From the NCBI GenBank assembly GCA_002451215.1, contig DKBM01000047.1, forward strand, positions 7,032 through 71,031: a stretch of 64,000 bases of DNA. The letters are read 5' to 3'. The position numbers were made by a program, and so were the translations under genes. The notes beneath the pieces were generated by a model. The model saw only the letters and a list, made by a program, of their open reading frames with translations. It did no database searches and was not told where the DNA came from. The DNA comes from SM1-46 sp002451215 (lineage in GTDB: Bacteria > Pseudomonadota > Gammaproteobacteria > Acidiferrobacterales > Sulfurifustaceae). Below are positions 48,138 to 56,905 of the stretch, one piece after another. Within the stretch, counting starts at the first letter, position 1, and each line of letters starts with the position of its first letter.

Positions 48138-49630
48138 CAGAAACGCTCGATCTCGGGAAACTTGAGCTGTCCGCCGTGCACATGCATGCGCCCGAATTCG
48201 GCGCAGCGTACGAGCGTTGGAACCGCCTTGCCGGGGTTCAGCAGGCCGCGGGGATCAAAGGCACCCTTAAGCGCATGGAATTGTGTGAGTTCTTCCTTGC
48301 TGAACTGCACGCACATCTGATTGATCTTTTCCATCCCGACGCCGTGCTCGCCGGTGATTGTGCCCCCGACCTCGACGCACAGCTCGAGAATCCGGCCACC
48401 GAGTTCCTCAGTGCGCTCCAGTTCTCCGGGCTTGTTGGCGTCATACAGAATAAGCGGATGCAGGTTGCCGTCGCCTGCATGGAAGACGTTGGCGACCGGC
48501 AGTCCGTACTCCCGGGAGAGCTCGCCGATTCGGCGCAGCACCGGGCCGAGATGCTTGCGCGGGATGGTTCCGTCCATGCAGTAGTAGTCCGGCGAGATAC
48601 GACCCACGGCCGGGAAGGCGGCCTTGCGTCCGGCCCAAAACTTGAGTCGCTCGGCATCATCGCGCGCGGTACGCACTTCGGTGGCGCCTTCGCGTTGCAG
48701 CAGTTCGCGCACTCGACCAATGCCCTCGGAGACTTCCTCGTTGGTGCCGTCGAGCTCACACAGCAGAATCGCAGCTGCGTCCACCGGATAACCGGCATGC
48801 AGATAGTCTTCAGCAGCGCGGATCGTCGGGTTGTCCATCATCTCGAGGCCGCCGGGCACGAAGCCGCTGGCAATGATGGTCGCCACGGCTTCACCCGCCT
48901 TCTCGATGTTGTCGAATGCCGCCAGCACCACCTGCGCGCGCTCGGGCTTGGGTAGCAGCTTTACCGTCACCTCGACGATCACGCCGAGCATTCCCTCGGA
49001 CCCGTTCATGAGCGCGAGCAAATCGTATCCGGGCGTGTCGAGCGTCTTGCCGCCAACACTGATGAGCTCGCCGTCCATGGTGAGGAATTTGAGACCGAGC
49101 ACGTTATGCACCGTCAGGCCGTACTTCAGGCAGTGCACGCCGCCGGCATTCTCCGCCACGTTGCCGCCAATCGAGCAGGCAATTTGGGAGGAGGGGTCGG
49201 GCGCGTAGTACAAGCCGTGCGGGGCGACGGCCGAAGTGATCGCGGCGTTGCGCACGCCCGGCTCCACGGTTGCCGTGCGATTGAGCGGGTCAATGTCCAG
49301 GATATGAGTGAACTTGGCGAGCGAGAGCAGTACACCTCGTTCAAGCGGCAGCGCGCCGCCTGAGAGTCCGGTGCCGGCACCGCGCGCGACCACGGCAATA
49401 TTGCGCGCCGCGCAGATCTTCAGAACTTGGGCGGCCTGCGCGATGGTCTCTGGCAGCACGACCAGACCCGGTACGCGCCGGTAGGCCGACAGCCCATCGC
49501 ATTCGTAAGGTCGAAGATCCTCTTCGGTGGACAACACGCATTCGATTGGCAGAAAGCCACGGAACTCGCGTGCCAGCTCCGCGCGAGGGAAAGGCCGCTC
49601 TGCGGCAGCAGAATCAATGACGGCGCTCAT
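48137..49630 (-). CDS. glcD: Glycolate oxidase subunit GlcD
   Basis: The 497-residue FAD-binding oxidase has the PP-loop VVARGAGTGLSGGALPLERG, the Gly-rich block CSIGGNVAENAGGVHCLKYG, and the C-terminal domain with VFHAGDGNLHPLILYDA and ITGEHGVGMEKI. It oxidises glycolate (and D-lactate in some members) to glyoxylate. It is the first gene of glcD-glcE and is divergent from a VOC-family gene. Several His residues of the C-terminal metal site are in place. Confidence 0.96.
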   Translation of the reverse strand: MSAVIDSAAAERPFPRAELAREFRGFLPIECVLSTEEDLRPYECDGLSAYRRVPGLVVLPETIAQAAQVLKICAARNIAVVARGAGTGLSGGALPLERGVLLSLAKFTHILDIDPLNRTATVEPGVRNAAITSAVAPHGLYYAPDPSSQIACSIGGNVAENAGGVHCLKYGLTVHNVLGLKFLTMDGELISVGGKTLDTPGYDLLALMNGSEGMLGVIVEVTVKLLPKPERAQVVLAAFDNIEKAGEAVATIIASGFVPGGLEMMDNPTIRAAEDYLHAGYPVDAAAILLCELDGTNEEVSEGIGRVRELLQREGATEVRTARDDAERLKFWAGRKAAFPAVGRISPDYYCMDGTIPRKHLGPVLRRIGELSREYGLPVANVFHAGDGNLHPLILYDANKPGELERTEELGGRILELCVEVGGTITGEHGVGMEKINQMCVQFSKEELTQFHALKGAFDPRGLLNPGKAVPTLVRCAEFGRMHVHGGQLKFPEIERF

Positions 49631-49713
49631 GCGTGGCAGCTAGGTTAGCGCCGCCAAAGGAGCCGGTAAACCGACGTTACGTTCGCGATGCGGGATTGCG
49701 TAAACTCCCCGTC

Positions 49714-50094
49714 ATGACGCAATACCTTGGCATCGCGCACGCGAGCTTGCTGGTGGCGGACACGGAGCGCGCGCTGGCGTTTTACCGTGATGTGCTGGGC
49801 GTGCGCGTATTGCCCGATCGCCCCAATCTGGGTTATCCGGGGGCGTGGCTTGCCATTGGCACGCAGCAGATCCATTTGCTGGAACTGCCGAATCCCGACC
49901 CGACGAGTGGACGCCCGGCGCATGGCGGCCGCGACCGCCACACTGCCATACAGGTCCATGACATCAAGCCACTCAAGGCCGCGCTGGATGGCGTCGGGAT
50001 TGGCTACACACTGAGCCGATCGGGTCGTGCTGCACTGTTTTGTCGCGACCCGGATGGCAACGCACTGGAGTTTATCCAGTCATCATCCGCGTAA
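49714..50094 (+). CDS. VOC-family (glyoxalase-like) protein
   Basis: The 126-residue protein is a single vicinal-oxygen-chelate unit with two beta-alpha-beta-beta-beta modules: GIAHASLLVADTERALAFYR, LAIGTQQIHLLELP, RHTAIQVHDIKPLKAALDGV and LFCRDPDGNALEFIQ. Candidate metal ligands are His in the first strand, the Glu after LL, the His in RHTAIQV and Glu in ALEFIQ. Substrate unknown. ATG 49714 is taken; an in-frame upstream ATG at 49633 lies over the glcD start. It diverges from glcD by 83 bases. Confidence 0.85.
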   Translation: MTQYLGIAHASLLVADTERALAFYRDVLGVRVLPDRPNLGYPGAWLAIGTQQIHLLELPNPDPTSGRPAHGGRDRHTAIQVHDIKPLKAALDGVGIGYTLSRSGRAALFCRDPDGNALEFIQSSSA

Positions 50095-50133
50095 GGGGTG
50101 GCGGCCGATGCGCTGCCGGAGCGCGAGCGTCGT

Positions 50134-50913
50134 CTAGTCGCGGGCGCGGTGGAAGCTGCGCTTGGCGTTGCGGATAAATCCAACCAATTGGGCTACATGG
50201 GCGGAGTCGATTGCCGTCAGCTCCCGAAGCGCATCCTCCAGTAGACGTCCCCGCGTGAAGAGGATGCGGTAGGCTTCCTTGAGCATCGCGATGTCTTCGC
50301 GGCTGAGCCCGGCGCGCTTGAGGCCAACGACATTCAGGCCGCGAACCTCGGCGGGGTTGCCGTCGGTGATCATGTACGGCAATACGTCCTGGGTGATCTT
50401 GGCGTTGCCGCCCACCATCGCGAGCGTGCCGATGTGAGTGAACTGGTGCACCATCACGCCCCCAGAAATAAACGCCCGGTCGCCCACTGACACATGGCCA
50501 CCGAGACCGGCGGAAGGTGCCATGACCACATGGTTGCCGACCTGGCAGTCATGACCGATGTGTGCGGTACACATAAGAAAGTTGCCATTACCGAGCACCG
50601 TCGCAGCATCGGGTTTGCTGCCGCGGTTTACGCTAACACCCTCTCGAAACACGTTGTCGTTGCCTATGCGCAGGTACGACGCCACGTTCTTGAATTTCAG
50701 ATCCTGTGGGTCGCCACCCAGAACAGCAGTTTCAAATACCGCATTGTTGTTGCCCATTTCCGTATAGCGCTTCACGACTACGTGTGCGGCGACGCGGTTG
50801 TTGTCACCGAGGCGCACATCGTCCTCGATGATAGCGAAGGCGCCGATATGGTTGCCGCTGCCCAATTCGGCATGCGGGGAGACAATAGCGGTGGGATGAA
50901 CGGTATTGGACAA
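50134..50913 (-). CDS. lpxA: UDP-N-acetylglucosamine acyltransferase
   Basis: The 259-residue protein has left-handed beta-helix repeats (VHPTAIVSPHAELGSGNHIG, VLGGDPQDLKFKN), the catalytic His block CTAHIGHDCQVGNHVVMAPS, and GHVSVGDRAFISGGVMVHQF. The C-terminus has LNVVGLKRAGLSREDI, as in LpxA. It adds 3-hydroxyacyl to UDP-GlcNAc, the first step of lipid A. The likely start is TTG 50913 (LSNTVHPTAIV); the long upstream frame is low-complexity. It is alone, 5 kb from lpxD and not in an lpx operon. Confidence 0.88.
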   Translation of the reverse strand: MSNTVHPTAIVSPHAELGSGNHIGAFAIIEDDVRLGDNNRVAAHVVVKRYTEMGNNNAVFETAVLGGDPQDLKFKNVASYLRIGNDNVFREGVSVNRGSKPDAATVLGNGNFLMCTAHIGHDCQVGNHVVMAPSAGLGGHVSVGDRAFISGGVMVHQFTHIGTLAMVGGNAKITQDVLPYMITDGNPAEVRGLNVVGLKRAGLSREDIAMLKEAYRILFTRGRLLEDALRELTAIDSAHVAQLVGFIRNAKRSFHRARD

Positions 50914-51179
50914 GGCGAATTCCCGGATCCGGCTGGATAGCACACGCGCTGGCGCGAGCGCGAAAGTGTAGCGCAACCCGACGGTGCGAGCCGCACCGCG
51001 GCTGGTGCGGGCGCCCAACCCCCCTCGCCGCGTTTGAGCCATCCGGTGGGGACCAATCTCTTCGACCGGCGGGGGCGATGGCGGCCGGTCCGACATTATC
51101 CCCCTGAGGGCGTGGGTGCTTAGCCGGGGCCGAGCCGCGCACTCCGTTATAATCGGTGCGTTCCCCGTCTATTGACTCT

Positions 51180-53301
51180 ATGCAAACCGCGCGCGACCTT
51201 TTTTCGTACCGCAAGTTCTGGGCGAGCCGACTGCTGCCGGCGCCCTTTCTGCCGATGTCGCGCGGGGAAATGGACGCGCTTGGCTGGGATTCCTGCGATG
51301 TGATCCTGGTGACGGGTGATGCTTATGTCGATCACCCGAGCTTCGGCATGGCCCTGGTGGGACGGGTATTGGAAGCTCAGGGTTTTCGGGTAGGTATCAT
51401 TGCCCAGCCGGACTGGCGATCCGCGGAAGCGTTCCGCGCGCTGGGGCGGCCGAACCTCTTCTTCGGTATCACCGCCGGAAACATGGACTCGATGGTGAAC
51501 CGATATACCGCTGACCGGCGAATACGCTCGGACGACGCCTACACGCCGGAGGGCGCGGCGGGGAGACGTCCGGACCGCTCGGTGATCGTCTATGCCCAGC
51601 GGGCGCGCGAGGCGTTCGGAGATGTGCCGATCGTGGTTGGCGGCATCGAGGCGTCGTTACGACGCATCGCCCACTACGACTACTGGTCCGACAAGGTGCG
51701 CCGCTCGATCCTGTTCGACAGCAAGGCCGACCTCCTCGTATTCGGCAACGCCGAGCGGCAGATATGCGAGATCGCGCATCGGCTGGCGGCTGGCCAGAAG
51801 ATCGGGGACGTCAACGACCTTCGGGGTACGGCATTTGCGTGCTCCACGCCACGCGAGGGTTTCGTGGAGATTGATTCCACACGCATTGACTTGCCTGGTC
51901 CGGTGCATCCGGCGGTCAACCCCTACGCGTCCGAGGAAGACATGCGTGGTATGGCGCGGGACGAGGCCGTCGGCAACGTCGTTCGCTTTGAGCGCCGCCC
52001 ATCGAAAATCGATCGCACCCGCACCGTGATTCGTCTGCCGGCCTTCGAGGACGTGGCGGCCGATGCGGTGCTGTACGCCCATACNNCCGCCGATTCCGCT
52101 TGCCATGAAGGAGATGGACGCGATCTATGAGTTGCCGTATCAGCGCGTACCGCACCCGAGTTACGGCAAGCAGAAGATACCGGCCTACGAGATGATCCGT
52201 TTCTCGATCGCCATCCAGCGCGGCTGCTTCGGCGGGTGCACGTTTTGCTCGATCACCGAACATGAGGGGCGCATCATCCAGAGCCGTTCAGAGGAGTCCG
52301 TGATTCGCGAGATCGAAACCATCCGCGACAGCGTTCCCGGGTTTACGGGCGTCATCTCGGACCTCGGCGGGCCAACCGCCAACATGTACCGGCTTGCCTG
52401 CAAGTCGCGCGAGATCGAGACGGCGTGCCGCAAGCTGTCATGCGTCTACCCCGACATTTGCCCCAACCTGAACACCGACCATGCGCCACTCATCCGGCTC
52501 TACCAGCGCGCGCGTGAACTCCCGGGCATCAAGAAGGTGTTGATCGGCAGCGGGGTGCGCTATGACCTTGCCATTCAGTCGCCAGCCTATGTAAAGGAAC
52601 TGGTGCAGCACCACGTCGGGGGCTACCTCAAGATTGCGCCTGAGCACCTGCGCGAGGGGCCACTCTCAAAGATGATGAAACCCGGCATGGGCACGTACTA
52701 CCGCTTCAAGGAGTTGTTCGACAAATACTCCAGGGAAGCCGGCAAGGAGCAGTACCTGATTCCTTACTTCATCGCCGCGCATCCAGGCACCACCGACGAG
52801 GACATGCTAGAGCTGGCGCTTTGGTTGAAGCGCAATGGTTTTCGCGCCGATCAGGTGCAGGCGTTCTTGCCGAGTCCGATGGCTACGGCGACTGCAATGT
52901 ACCATTCAGGCAAGAATCCGCTGCGCAAGGTGAGCCGTACCAGCGAGGCGGTGCACATCCCCAAGGGTCTAAAGGTGCGACGCTTGCACAAGGCATTCCT
53001 GCGCTACCACGATCCCAACAACTGGCCAGTGCTGCGAATCGCCCTGCGGCGCATGGGGCGAGCCGACCTGATCGGGCCCGCCAAGCACCAGCTGATTCCC
53101 GCGTATCAACCCGTTGGCACGGGCGAGATGGCGGCGGGCGGGCGTAACGCGAAGACGCGGTTTCGCACCCAACACACCGGACTGCCCGATGCACCACGCG
53201 CACGGAGCGCCTCTGGCGTGGCGTCGAAGAAGCAGGCAGGGGCAAATCCGTCAGGTTCGCGGCGTAAGGCGAATCGGCAGCGTTCCGACAAACGTCGCTG
53301 A
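51180..53301 (+). CDS. ygiQ: YgiQ-family radical SAM protein (with assembly gap)
   Basis: The N-terminal part is typical (FLPMSRGEMDALGWDSCDVI, VTGDAYVDHPSFGMALVGR, VVGGIEASLRRIAHYDYWSD). After the gap the radical-SAM cluster is QRGCFGGCTFCSITEHEGR, with VISDLGGPTANMYRLACKSR, IKKVLIGSGVRYDLA and GGYLKIAPEHLREG. The C-terminus is a basic tail after YQPVGTGEMAAGGRNAKTRF. The reaction of YgiQ is not known. About 30-35 residues are missing at 52085-52086. ATG 51180 gives the family N-terminus; TATAAT at 51148-51153 may be the -10. Confidence 0.93.
52085..52086. other. Assembly gap (nn) inside ygiQ
   Basis: Some 30-35 codons are lost between AADAVLYAH and PPIPLAMKEMDAIYELPYQR. The two parts are in different frames across the gap. 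Confidence 0.85.
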
Positions 53302-53335
53302 TGTGTAGCATCAGATGATTCGCAAGGAGACCGCC

Positions 53336-53971
53336 ATGTTGTGGACTCAGAAGAAGGTGCAGATGCCGACAGCCGGCGAGGCATTGCCCGGGCGCTCCGA
53401 GCGCATGCCGATCCCTGAGCAACACTTCGTGAACGGCAAGCCATTGGCGGGACCGTTCCCGACCGGTCTGGAGCAGGCGGTATTTGCGCTTGGCTGCTTC
53501 TGGGGCGCGGAGCGCAAGTTCTGGCAATTGCCAGGCGTGTACACAACTGCCGTGGGCTATGCCGGGGGCTACACGCAAAATCCTACGTATAAGGAAGTAT
53601 GTTCGGGAATGACCGGCCATACTGAGGTAGTGCTGATCGTGCATGACCCGGCGGTTGTGAGCTACGAGACGTTGCTCAGGGTTTTCTGGGAGGCGCACGA
53701 TCCCACGCAGGGCATGCGCCAGGGCAACGATGTCGGTTCGCAATATCGTTCGGCGATCTATACCTACTCTAAGGCGCAGATGAGTGCGGCGCTTGCGTCG
53801 CGGGATCGGTTTGCAGCAGCGCTTGCCAAGCTTGGCTTTGGGCCGATCACCACGGAGATTCGGGAGGCGCCCGATTTCTATTATGCCGAGGACTACCATC
53901 AGCAGTACCTCGCCAAGAATCCAAATGGCTATTGCGGACTCGGTGGCACGGGTGTCAGCTGCCCGACATGA
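53336..53971 (+). CDS. msrA: Peptide methionine sulfoxide reductase A
   Basis: The catalytic Cys is in VFALGCFWGAERKFWQLPGV, followed by GYAGGYTQNPTYKEVCSGMT and TGHTEVV, and the C-terminal FYYAEDYHQQYLAKNPNGYC supplies resolving Cys, with more Cys near the end (GTGVSCPT). MsrA repairs oxidised methionine (S-sulfoxide). The 211-residue form has the longer N-terminus found in proteobacteria. AAGGAGA precedes ATG 53336. Confidence 0.96.
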   Translation: MLWTQKKVQMPTAGEALPGRSERMPIPEQHFVNGKPLAGPFPTGLEQAVFALGCFWGAERKFWQLPGVYTTAVGYAGGYTQNPTYKEVCSGMTGHTEVVLIVHDPAVVSYETLLRVFWEAHDPTQGMRQGNDVGSQYRSAIYTYSKAQMSAALASRDRFAAALAKLGFGPITTEIREAPDFYYAEDYHQQYLAKNPNGYCGLGGTGVSCPT

Positions 53972-54310
53972 CACGCCCATACAGGCCGGGAGATGCGCCG
54001 CCCGGCGCGATCTTCGTCAGATGCTGTTGCATCGCTGAAACATGCATCGTCTTTGAATGTACGGATCCAATCCGCCTACTTGCCCCGCATTTCGTGATTG
54101 CGTAGGGTGAGCGTCGGCCTGAGACGCACCTCCCACACAGGTCTTTTTGCCACGCAGGGACTGCAAGTCGACGCCCCATTCCGGCGCGTCTTCGCGGCGC
54201 ATGCCGTTCGGGCACCGCATGCGCTGGTGCGACAGATAACAAGAAACACAAAGCAAAAAAGGGCTTCCCGCTAGGGAAGCCCTTCTTGTTTAGCTGCAGC
54301 GCGCTGCCGG
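53972..54310. other. Intergenic stretch between msrA and rpoH
   Basis: These 339 bases hold no convincing gene on either strand; short open frames have unusual composition and no family features. Apart from the terminator at 54255-54284, nothing was recognised. A structured small RNA cannot be excluded. Confidence 0.5.
54255..54284 (-). terminator. Terminator after rpoH
   Basis: AAGGGCTTCCC-GCTA-GGGAAGCCCTT forms an 11-bp perfect stem; on the minus strand a run of T follows. It ends 27 bases after the rpoH stop. Confidence 0.92.
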
Positions 54311-55168
54311 TCAGGCGGTTAACAGGTTTTTCATGTTGTCGAGCGCCTTCTTTTCGATCTGGCGAATGCGCTCCGCGGATACGCCATATTCCGCGGCCAG
54401 CTCGTGCAACGTTGGTTTCTCTTCATCCAGCCAGCGACGCTGGATGATATCGCGTGAACGTGCGTCAAGTTCCGCCAGCGCCGTCTTTAGACTGTCTTCG
54501 CGCGTGACTTCGTGGTCGCGCTGGGCCACGAGTCTCTCAGGGTTAAAGCGCATGTCCGGCAGGTAGCCTGCCGGCGCGGCACGGAAGCTGTCGTCGTCAT
54601 CTTCCGAATTATCGGCGTCGAAGGACACATCCGGGCTGGCGAGCCGTGCCTCCATCTCCTGAACGGCTTCCGTCGATACGTTGAGATTCTTGGCCAGTCG
54701 GGCAACTTCGTCCTGATTCATCCAGCCAAGACGGGTGCGCGTCTTGCGCAGGTTGAAGAACAGCTTGCGCTGTGCCTTGGTGGTGGCGACCTTGACGATA
54801 CGCCAGTTGCGCAGGATGTAGTCGTAGATTTCGGCGCGAATCCAGTGCACCGCGAATGACATGAGGCGTACACCGCGTGCCGGATCGTAGTGCTTCACGG
54901 CTTTCATGAGACCAATGTTGCCTTCCTGGATCAGGTCAGCCTGGGGGAGGCCGTAACCGCCAAATCCCTTGGCGATGCGTACCACGTAGCGCAGGTGCGA
55001 CATGACCAGCTGGCGAGCCGCTTCAAGGTCGTTCTGGGTGCGGTAGCGGTTGGCGAGCTCGCGCTCTTCCTCGGCACTCAGCACTGGCAGCGAATTGACC
55101 GTGCGTGCGTAGGCCGCGAGACCCTTGTCCGGGTAAAGGTTGATGGCAACCGGCAACGTTTGCGTCAT
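54311..55168 (-). CDS. rpoH: RNA polymerase sigma-32 (heat shock) factor
   Basis: The 285-residue factor has region 1.2/2 (LANRYRTQNDLEAARQLVMS, GYGLPQADLIQEGNIGLMKA, VRLMSFAVHWIRAEIYDYIL), the RpoH box QRKLFFNLRKTR, and region 4 with SRDIIQRRWLDEEKPTLHEL and YGVSAERIRQIEKKAL. It directs RNA polymerase to heat-shock promoters. It follows ftsX, as in most gammaproteobacteria, but is separated by 151 bases that hold promoters and a CIRCE operator. Control by HrcA is therefore likely (see that entry). Confidence 0.97.
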   Translation of the reverse strand: MTQTLPVAINLYPDKGLAAYARTVNSLPVLSAEEERELANRYRTQNDLEAARQLVMSHLRYVVRIAKGFGGYGLPQADLIQEGNIGLMKAVKHYDPARGVRLMSFAVHWIRAEIYDYILRNWRIVKVATTKAQRKLFFNLRKTRTRLGWMNQDEVARLAKNLNVSTEAVQEMEARLASPDVSFDADNSEDDDDSFRAAPAGYLPDMRFNPERLVAQRDHEVTREDSLKTALAELDARSRDIIQRRWLDEEKPTLHELAAEYGVSAERIRQIEKKALDNMKNLLTA

Positions 55169-55211
55169 TATCTAGGCCCTCGTGGGTCGGTTCGGCCGCT
55201 GTGATCGCGGC

Positions 55212-55241
55212 ATTTTAGCACTCTGACTATTTGAGTGCCAA
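55212..55241 (-). promoter_or_regulatory. CIRCE (HrcA) operator overlapping an rpoH promoter
   Basis: TTAGCACTC-N9-GAGTGCCAA (55215-55241) matches the CIRCE consensus TTAGCACTC-N9-GAGTGCTAA with one mismatch. On the minus strand the same bases give TTGGCA (55241-55236), an 18-base spacer and TAAAAT (55217-55212), about 45 bases before the rpoH ATG. HrcA binding would block this promoter; inferred from the motif. Confidence 0.85.
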
Positions 55242-55252
55242 AGTATGGGAAA

Positions 55253-55281
55253 AGTTTACTAATTGACTCAAGTAAATGCAA
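55253..55281 (-). promoter_or_regulatory. Second candidate promoter upstream of rpoH
   Basis: On the minus strand TTGCAT (55281-55276), a 17-base spacer and TAAACT (55258-55253) lie just upstream of the CIRCE element. A transcript from here would run through the operator, so it would also be subject to HrcA roadblock. Confidence 0.45.
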
Positions 55282-55319
55282 GATTGTCCAAAGGACCCTG
55301 CTCGGGTGGCCCGCAGGCC

Positions 55320-56228
55320 CTAGAAAATGCGTCGCAGATGCCTTTCCACAGCGATGCGGGACCCAAGCCAACCCAGCCCCGCGCCCCCAGCCAGTAGTGC
55401 CATGCTGGCCACGCCGCCGAGTCCCGCTGCCGCGGCACCAGTCCCGTACAAGGCGCCCAGCTCACCAATGGGACCGCTCATCAACGCCAGGGTTCCGGCG
55501 ACCAGTAGCCATGCGAGTAGCGCACCGCAGGCCCCCTGAAGCGTGCCCGCGTAGAGAAAAGGGCGGCGGATGAAGGCATCAGTGCCGCCGACCAATCTCA
55601 CTATCTCGATTTCCTCGCGCCGGTTGAGAACCGCAAGACGGATCGTGTTGCCGACAATCAGTAAAACCGCCACCGCGAGTAGCGCCGTCAGAATCCATAC
55701 ACCGCGCTCGGCGAGCCGCAGGATCGCCTGCAATCGTTGCACCCATTCGAGATCGAACTGTGCGAGCTCTACGGCCCCGATTTTTCCAAATTCTTCAGTG
55801 AGTGTGTGCAACGCCGTGGGTGTGCGATGCTGCGACGCGGGAGTCACCAGCAGTACCGGCGGCAGCGGATTGCGCTGGAGCGCATCCAGTGCCGCGCCGA
55901 AGCCCGATGCCCGTTTGAATTCCTCCAGTGCAGCGTCCGGCGAGAGGAAGCTTACGCTCTCCACTTCGTTGCGCTTGCGCAACCGCACCGCAAGCGCATC
56001 GATTTCCTTCTGCGCCGTATCGCGTTTGAGGAAGAGCGATATCTGGCCCGCCGCATCAATGCCGCCGCTCAGGCGCTGTAGGTTCTGCACGCCGACATAT
56101 AGCGTCGCGGGCAGCGCGAGCGTCACGCCGATCACGGCGATCGTCATGCCATTTGCAACCGGCGCGTGGACAAGCTCACCCAAGGTCGCGAAGAACACCT
56201 GCAGGTGACGAACGACCCAGGCCTTCAT
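55320..56228 (-). CDS. ftsX: Cell division protein FtsX
   Basis: The 302-residue permease has a short cytoplasmic N-terminus, one helix (MTIAVIGVTLALPATLYVGV), a periplasmic loop, and three C-terminal helices beginning with ILTALLAVAVLLIVGNTIRL. The block NRREEIEIVRLVGGTDAFIR, typical of FtsX, follows. With FtsE it controls amidase activation at the septum through EnvC, which is also encoded in this window (1-765). It overlaps ftsE by four bases. Confidence 0.95.
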   Translation of the reverse strand: MKAWVVRHLQVFFATLGELVHAPVANGMTIAVIGVTLALPATLYVGVQNLQRLSGGIDAAGQISLFLKRDTAQKEIDALAVRLRKRNEVESVSFLSPDAALEEFKRASGFGAALDALQRNPLPPVLLVTPASQHRTPTALHTLTEEFGKIGAVELAQFDLEWVQRLQAILRLAERGVWILTALLAVAVLLIVGNTIRLAVLNRREEIEIVRLVGGTDAFIRRPFLYAGTLQGACGALLAWLLVAGTLALMSGPIGELGALYGTGAAAAGLGGVASMALLAGGAGLGWLGSRIAVERHLRRIF

Positions 56229-56896
56229 GCGTTGCCACCGTGGTCGGCGACGACCTCGCCAAGGCGAAGCTCGAGCACGCGCTTGCCGCTACTCGCGATA
56301 AGTCGCTGGTCGTGGGAGGCGATAAGCACGGTTGTGCCGTGGCGGTGGAAATCGAGAAACAGCTCCATGATCTCGTCCGACAGCGCAGCGTCGAGATTGC
56401 CGGTCGGCTCGTCAGCGAGCAGGAGCGGCGGGCGATTAACCACTGCGCGCGCGATACCGACGCGTTGTTGCTCGCCGCCTGAGAGTTGCAGCGGGAAGAG
56501 CCGCTCCTTTTGCAGCAGTCCCACCTTTTCGAGCGCGGCGCGCACGCGCCGGCCAGTTTCGCGCGCCGGCACACCGGCGACCACCAGGGGCAGTGCCACG
56601 TTGTCGAACACCGTGCGATCGGTGAGCAGCCGGTAATCCTGGAACACGACGCCCACCGAACGGCGAAAGTAGGGCAACTGGCGGCGCGCAAGGCGCGCGA
56701 CGTTCTTGTGATTGACCAGCAGGCTACCGCGCGTCGGAACCTCGATGTGTGTAATGAGCTTGAGCAGCGTGCTCTTGCCGGCGCCAGAGTGCCCGGTGAT
56801 GAAGGCCATTTCGCCCTGCGCCAGCTCGAAGCTCACGTCCTTCAGGGCGTCGAAGCCGCCTGGATAGCGTTTGAAGACATGGCTGAACTGGATCAT
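56225..56896 (-). CDS. ftsE: Cell division ATP-binding protein FtsE
   Basis: The 223-residue ABC ATPase has Walker A TGHSGAGKSTLLKL, the signature LQLSGGEQQRVGIARA, and Walker B PLLLADEPTGNLDA, with VFQDYRLLTDRTVFDNVALP between. It powers FtsX. It lies nine bases after ftsY and overlaps ftsX. Confidence 0.96.
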   Translation of the reverse strand: MIQFSHVFKRYPGGFDALKDVSFELAQGEMAFITGHSGAGKSTLLKLITHIEVPTRGSLLVNHKNVARLARRQLPYFRRSVGVVFQDYRLLTDRTVFDNVALPLVVAGVPARETGRRVRAALEKVGLLQKERLFPLQLSGGEQQRVGIARAVVNRPPLLLADEPTGNLDAALSDEIMELFLDFHRHGTTVLIASHDQRLIASSGKRVLELRLGEVVADHGGNA

Positions 56897-56905
56897 GCGT
56901 CGGGT

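Noticed and set aside
53972..54250. 6S-like or other small RNA, or a small gene, between msrA and rpoH
   Set aside because: No match to the 6S consensus and no T-run terminator in the right place other than that of rpoH; the open frames have odd composition.
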